From Thermodesulfobacteriota bacterium (GTDB taxonomy: Bacteria > Desulfobacterota > Desulfobacteria > Desulfobacterales > RPRI01): a DNA stretch of 8,740 bases. The stretch is from positions 1 through 8,740 of the forward strand of contig JAUPLM010000288.1 in assembly GCA_030836965.1 (NCBI GenBank), given 5' to 3'. The notes under the pieces were generated by a model that was not told the DNA's origin, did no database searches, and saw only the letters and a list, made by a program, of their open reading frames with translations. Below, piece after piece: positions 6,287 to 8,740 of the stretch (its first letter is position 1; each line of letters begins with the position of its first letter). A program made the translations under genes and the position numbers.

Positions 6287-7069
6287 TTATCCCTTCATCA
6301 GCATCATCATATTGGTCAACATACCGCCAAGACTGCCAAGGTATCTTTCCATGAATCTTTCCATGCCGTTAAGCGATATCCCGAAAAACAGCAGGCCCAC
6401 GCCTATCTGCAGGGGGAAAGCAACTATCATTATATTCATCTGCGGGATCAGCCTTGTAATAAGACCGAATGCAACCTGAATAAACAGGATCGCCGCGATC
6501 ACCGGAGCCCCGATCTTAACCGCGATTATGAAGATGTCGCCGGATCTTTTAAGCATCTCTTCGAAAACCTGCCTGTTCAGACTTACCGTGCCGGGCTGGA
6601 TGATCGCGAAACTCTCTCTGATGGCGTTTATAATAATATGATGCCCGTTCAGAATCAGAAAGAGAACGAGAGAAATCAGATAGGCCATGTTGGCAAGTAC
6701 GGAGGTCTGCGATCCGCTCTGCGGATCAATGACATTTGCTATTGAGAATCCGGTTTCAACGCCTGCAAGCTGGCCCATCATATGGATACCTTCAAAAAAT
6801 ACGTGAACAAGGATCCCCAGAATCATTCCGACAAAAAGCTCACCGGCCACCATGCCGGCCATTTCCCATAATGTGCCGGGAACGGATTCAACATTACTTC
6901 TTTCAGCGGGAAAGAGAACCAGCGTAATGACAAGCGCAAGCCCCGCTTTGACCGGAACCGGGATTACCCGTGAACTGAAAAACGGCATCATGAAGAGAAT
7001 AACACCGGTTCTGATGAGCATGAAAATAAATATTGAGATTTCATTATATTGCAGGTGAAATATATCCAT
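6287..7069 (-). CDS. fliR: Flagellar export gate protein FliR
   Basis: FliR joins FliP and FliQ in the helical export-gate core through which substrates pass. The protein is 260 residues, normal for the family, and almost entirely hydrophobic. Hydrophobic segments occur at about 11-31, 41-54, 70-94, 127-147, 180-205 and 213-235. Family-typical stretches include the N-terminal RTGVILFMMPFFSSRVIPV (20-38), MGQLAGVETGFSIANVIDPQ (98-117) with its conserved Gly-Phe and Asp-Pro, and LIPQMNIMIVAFPLQIGVGL (207-226), the usual C-terminal hallmark. The ATG at 7069 has GGCGGA (7080-7075) ahead of it and lies 10 nt after the fliQ stop. The stop is followed by flhB after three bases, so expression with flhB is likely coupled. 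Confidence 0.97.
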   Translation of the reverse strand: MDIFHLQYNEISIFIFMLIRTGVILFMMPFFSSRVIPVPVKAGLALVITLVLFPAERSNVESVPGTLWEMAGMVAGELFVGMILGILVHVFFEGIHMMGQLAGVETGFSIANVIDPQSGSQTSVLANMAYLISLVLFLILNGHHIIINAIRESFAIIQPGTVSLNRQVFEEMLKRSGDIFIIAVKIGAPVIAAILFIQVAFGLITRLIPQMNIMIVAFPLQIGVGLLFFGISLNGMERFMERYLGSLGGMLTNMMMLMKG

Positions 7070-7079
7070 TCAATTCCGC

Positions 7080-7349
7080 CTACCTTATATAATTAGGTAT
7101 CTGTTCAATGGTATTTACCGTAAATCTGACCATAAGCTCCATCATCCATCCTCCGAAAAGAACAAGTCCGAGAAAAATAGCCAGTATCTTCGGCACAAAT
7201 GTAAGCGTCATCTCATTAATCTGGGTTACAGCCTGAAAAATGCTCACCGCCAGACCGACAACCAGTCCGATGACCAGGATCGGAAGGGAGACAAGGATTG
7301 TTGTCTTGATAGCCTCCTGCGCAAAAGCCGTAACAAATTCAGGTGTCAT
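7080..7349 (-). CDS. fliQ: Flagellar export gate protein FliQ
   Basis: This small 89-residue protein has two membrane helices (about 14-38 and 50-73). It packs around the FliP-FliR core; the known export gates have several copies of FliQ per complex. Recognisable stretches are LVSLPILVIGLVVGLAVSIF (19-38), QAVTQINEMTLTFVPKI (39-55) with the near-invariant TQI and E residues, and a C-terminal FGGWMMELMVRFTVNTIEQIP. The length and the position between fliP and fliR fit exactly. Its Shine-Dalgarno, AGGAGG (7361-7356), is the strongest of the cluster, lies six bases before the ATG and overlaps the fliP stop codon (TAG). That arrangement favours direct reinitiation and high expression, in line with a multi-copy subunit. 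Confidence 0.97.
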   Translation of the reverse strand: MTPEFVTAFAQEAIKTTILVSLPILVIGLVVGLAVSIFQAVTQINEMTLTFVPKILAIFLGLVLFGGWMMELMVRFTVNTIEQIPNYIR

Positions 7350-7355
7350 ATTACT

Positions 7356-7361
7356 CCTCCT
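7356..7361 (-). promoter_or_regulatory. Strong ribosome binding site for fliQ overlapping the fliP stop
   Basis: AGGAGG, six bases before the fliQ ATG, shares its first bases with the fliP TAG stop codon. A ribosome finishing fliP stops directly on the site used to start fliQ. Confidence 0.7.
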
Positions 7362-8166
7362 ACATGAAACTTTTTACCATCGAACCGACGATAAGATTCC
7401 AGCCGTCAACCAGAACGAAAAGCATTAATTTGAACGGAAGGGATATCAGAATCGGCGGCAGCATCATCATTCCCATGCTGAGCAGGACGCTTGCCACGAC
7501 CATATCGATTATCAGGAAAGGTACGAATAAAAAGAAGCCTATTATAAACGCTGTCTTGAGCTCGCTGATCACAAAAGCCGGGATTAGAACCGACGAAGGG
7601 ATATCATCCTGGGATTTCGGTTTTTCAAGCTTGGCCATCTTGACAAAGAGAGCCAGATCCTTTTCACGCGTCTGTCTGAACATGAACTGGCGTATAGGCG
7701 CCATAGCCTCCGTCAGGGCGGTCTCCTGAGATATTTTCTTGTCAAGATAAGGCTGGAGCGCGTTGTTGTTGATCGCCTGCAGCTGCGGGGTAATGATAAA
7801 AAACGTCAGGAAAAGAGAGAGCCCGGCTATTATCTGATTTGACGGAGTCTGCTGCGTACCGAGGGCCTGCCTTAAAAAAGAGAATATGATTACTATCCTC
7901 GTGAAGGGAGTCATGAGCATCAGAATGGCCGGAGCCAGGCTCAGTACGGTCAGCATGAGCAATATCTGAATCAGCACCGACATGTCTCCCGGATTACCGC
8001 CCGGTTCGACGCCTATTTTCAAAGTCGGGAAAGCAACATCGGCCGCATGTGCGGCATCTGCCGCAAGCAGCAATGCCGCCGTGAAAAGAAGCATGGAAAA
8101 GAGAATAAACCGCGTTACGGCGGATTTACTTTTCACCGAACCTTTATATCTGCGGGCTCTGTTCAT
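7360..8166 (-). CDS. fliP: Flagellar export gate protein FliP
   Basis: FliP forms the ring-shaped base of the export gate in the inner membrane. This 268-residue protein begins with a positively charged segment, then a hydrophobic stretch (about 19-36) ending AAHA-AD, a plausible signal peptidase I site after Ala41. A cleaved signal peptide is known for this family. The mature protein carries LAPAILMLMTPFTRIVIIFS (77-96) and LRQALGTQQTPSNQIIAGLS (98-117). The first family signature starts at PAFVISELKTAFIIG (196-210) and the second at PFLIIDMVVASVL (216-228). The Met-rich MGMMMLPP (231-238) corresponds to the gate plug region. The ATG at 8166 has AAGGA (8176-8172) five bases upstream and lies 23 nt inside fliO. 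The n-region of about 18 residues before the hydrophobic core is rather long. Confidence 0.97.
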   Translation of the reverse strand: MNRARRYKGSVKSKSAVTRFILFSMLLFTAALLLAADAAHAADVAFPTLKIGVEPGGNPGDMSVLIQILLMLTVLSLAPAILMLMTPFTRIVIIFSFLRQALGTQQTPSNQIIAGLSLFLTFFIITPQLQAINNNALQPYLDKKISQETALTEAMAPIRQFMFRQTREKDLALFVKMAKLEKPKSQDDIPSSVLIPAFVISELKTAFIIGFFLFVPFLIIDMVVASVLLSMGMMMLPPILISLPFKLMLFVLVDGWNLIVGSMVKSFM

Positions 8167-8443
8167 CTGTATCCTTTAACCTTGTTAAAAAGCTGATCCT
8201 CTCCGGCGTAATCCCTATGACAATCCTCTCACCGGAAATTTCAATTACTTCGATTCTTTCCTTGGGAGACAGATGTCTTGCAGATATGACCTTTATCAGC
8301 GTTTCCTTGCCGGATTCCCTCTGGAAAAACGAAAACCTTTTCATAACGTAAAGAACTCCCATCATGATCGCCAGCACAACGAGCAGCATCGCCGCGGTCT
8401 TCAGACCCGTGCCAAGCAGGCCGGTTTCAAATGCTCCGTTCAT
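8144..8443 (-). CDS. fliO: Flagellar biosynthesis protein FliO
   Basis: FliO is a scaffold that helps FliP assemble and is not part of the finished core. It is the least conserved member of the set, so position supports the call. The protein is 99 residues: a short N-terminus, one membrane helix (about 14-34, LKTAAMLLVVLAIMMGVLYV), a basic stretch KRFSFFQRE, and a small cytoplasmic domain. The latter contains LIKVISARHLSPKERIEVIE (49-68), then GERIVIGITPERISFLTRL (71-89). The pattern 'hLsPKerhxVhEhxGxxhhhGhTxxxhxhL' is the FliO/FliZ domain signature. AGGAGG (8454-8449) lies five bases before the ATG and overlaps the fliN stop. The gene ends 23 nt inside fliP, which suggests coupled synthesis of FliO and its client FliP. 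Confidence 0.93.
   Translation of the reverse strand: MNGAFETGLLGTGLKTAAMLLVVLAIMMGVLYVMKRFSFFQRESGKETLIKVISARHLSPKERIEVIEISGERIVIGITPERISFLTRLKDTDEQSPQI
8172..8177 (-). promoter_or_regulatory. Ribosome binding site deciding the fliP start
   Basis: AAAGGA, five bases before the ATG at 8166, lies within the 3' end of fliO. It fixes the start that gives FliP an n-region of about 18 residues before the signal-peptide core. Confidence 0.65.
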
Positions 8444-8452
8444 CCCACCCTC

Positions 8453-8740
8453 CTATGCCAGTGATCTGACGCGTTCCGCCGGGCTTATTATATCGGTCAG
8501 CCGTATTCCCAGTTTCTCATCGACGACAACCACCTCGCCCTTTGCAACGAGCTTGTCGCTTACATACACATCAACATGTTCGCCTACCTGTTTATTCAGC
8601 TCGACGATGGACCCCTGTCCAAGCTGAAGCAGGTCGTTCACCAGCATCTTGACCTGTCCAAGCTCCACCCGGACATCCAGAGGGATGTCAAGAATAAGAT
8701 CGATGTCGTATTTCCGGCCGGAAGCCGGCGCTTCTATGGC
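8453..8740 (-). CDS. fliN: Flagellar motor switch protein FliN, N-terminus cut off by window edge
   Basis: The reading frame is open to the right edge, so the gene starts outside the window; 95 codons are present. FliN builds the lower C-ring, binds CheY-P and FliH, and helps deliver export cargo. The visible part is the SpoA (surface presentation of antigens) domain: YDIDLILDIPLDVRVELGQV, then KMLVNDLLQLGQGSIVELN, a GEHVDVYVSDKLVAKGEVVV strand pair, and the terminal DEKLGIRLTDIISPAERVRS. The LLQLGQGSIVEL and GIRLTDIISPAER blocks are close to the FliN consensus and distinguish it from FliM. A GTG at 8668 lies in the middle of this domain and should not be taken as the start. The stop is 9 nt before the fliO ATG. 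FliY (FliN with an extra N-terminal domain) cannot be excluded because the N-terminus is missing. Confidence 0.95.
   Translation of the reverse strand, partial: AIEAPASGRKYDIDLILDIPLDVRVELGQVKMLVNDLLQLGQGSIVELNKQVGEHVDVYVSDKLVAKGEVVVVDEKLGIRLTDIISPAERVRSLA

Noticed and set aside
7481..7496. Sigma-54-like TGGCAAGCGTCCTGCT within fliP on the minus strand
   Set aside because: It matches about ten of twelve consensus bases, but the -12 block is CTGCT, it falls in conserved fliP coding sequence, and the next gene has its own strong coupled start. It mainly shows how often such matches arise by chance here.
3035..8668. Possibility that the export genes belong to a virulence (injectisome) type III system
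   Set aside because: The presence of flhF, flhG and fliA downstream and FliO in the cluster, with FlhA/FlhB of flagellar type, points to a flagellar export apparatus.
8453..8668. FliN starting at the GTG at 8668 as a 71-residue protein
   Set aside because: The frame stays open to the window edge, and the preceding residues (YDIDLILDIPLDVR) are conserved FliN SpoA-domain sequence, so the true start is outside the window.

Overview
This window is one uninterrupted block of flagellar genes, all read on the minus strand. In transcription order (right to left) they are: fliN (5' end outside the window), fliO, fliP, fliQ, fliR, flhB, flhA, flhF, flhG (a MinD-like ATPase), fliA (sigma-28), and the 5' part of a small membrane-anchored protein resembling FliL. 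Start, stop and Shine-Dalgarno positions were read directly from the sequence. The functions are those of well-known families and are assigned from visible motifs.

Layout. The right edge (8453-8740) carries the C-terminal SpoA domain of the C-ring protein FliN. From 8443 down to 3035 lie the six membrane genes of the flagellar type III export gate: fliO, fliP, fliQ, fliR, flhB and flhA. From 3048 down to 1012 are the GTPase FlhF and its regulator ATPase FlhG, which together set flagellar position and number. From 1046 down to 279 is fliA. From 275 to the left edge is the truncated FliL-like gene. Genes are packed tightly. Three pairs overlap (fliO/fliP by 23 nt, flhA/flhF by 14, flhG/fliA by 35). 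The other gaps are 3-10 nt, except 39 nt at flhF/flhG and 84 nt at flhB/flhA. No stretch over 300 bases lacks a gene. No rRNA, tRNA, mobile element, CRISPR array or clear intrinsic terminator was seen. Transcription therefore probably enters from the right and leaves to the left.

Organism. The order flhA-flhF-flhG-fliA directly after fliN-fliOPQR-flhB, with no chemotaxis gene between flhG and fliA, is more like Desulfobacterota ('Deltaproteobacteria') and related phyla such as Nitrospirota or Deferribacterota than like Bacillus or the gammaproteobacteria. The presence of FlhF and FlhG suggests controlled, possibly polar, flagellar placement. The base composition looks moderate. This placement is inference from gene order and protein style, and I cannot name a genus.

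How the genes work together. FliO helps FliP assemble. FliP, FliQ and FliR form the export-gate core, with FlhB as the substrate-specificity switch and FlhA as the cargo-docking ring. FliN is part of the C-ring. FlhF recruits early components to the pole and FlhG limits their number. FliA then transcribes late genes once the hook-basal body is complete. The window is a well-conserved housekeeping operon. I found no undescribed system; the findings are modest points about regulation, overlaps and residue variants.
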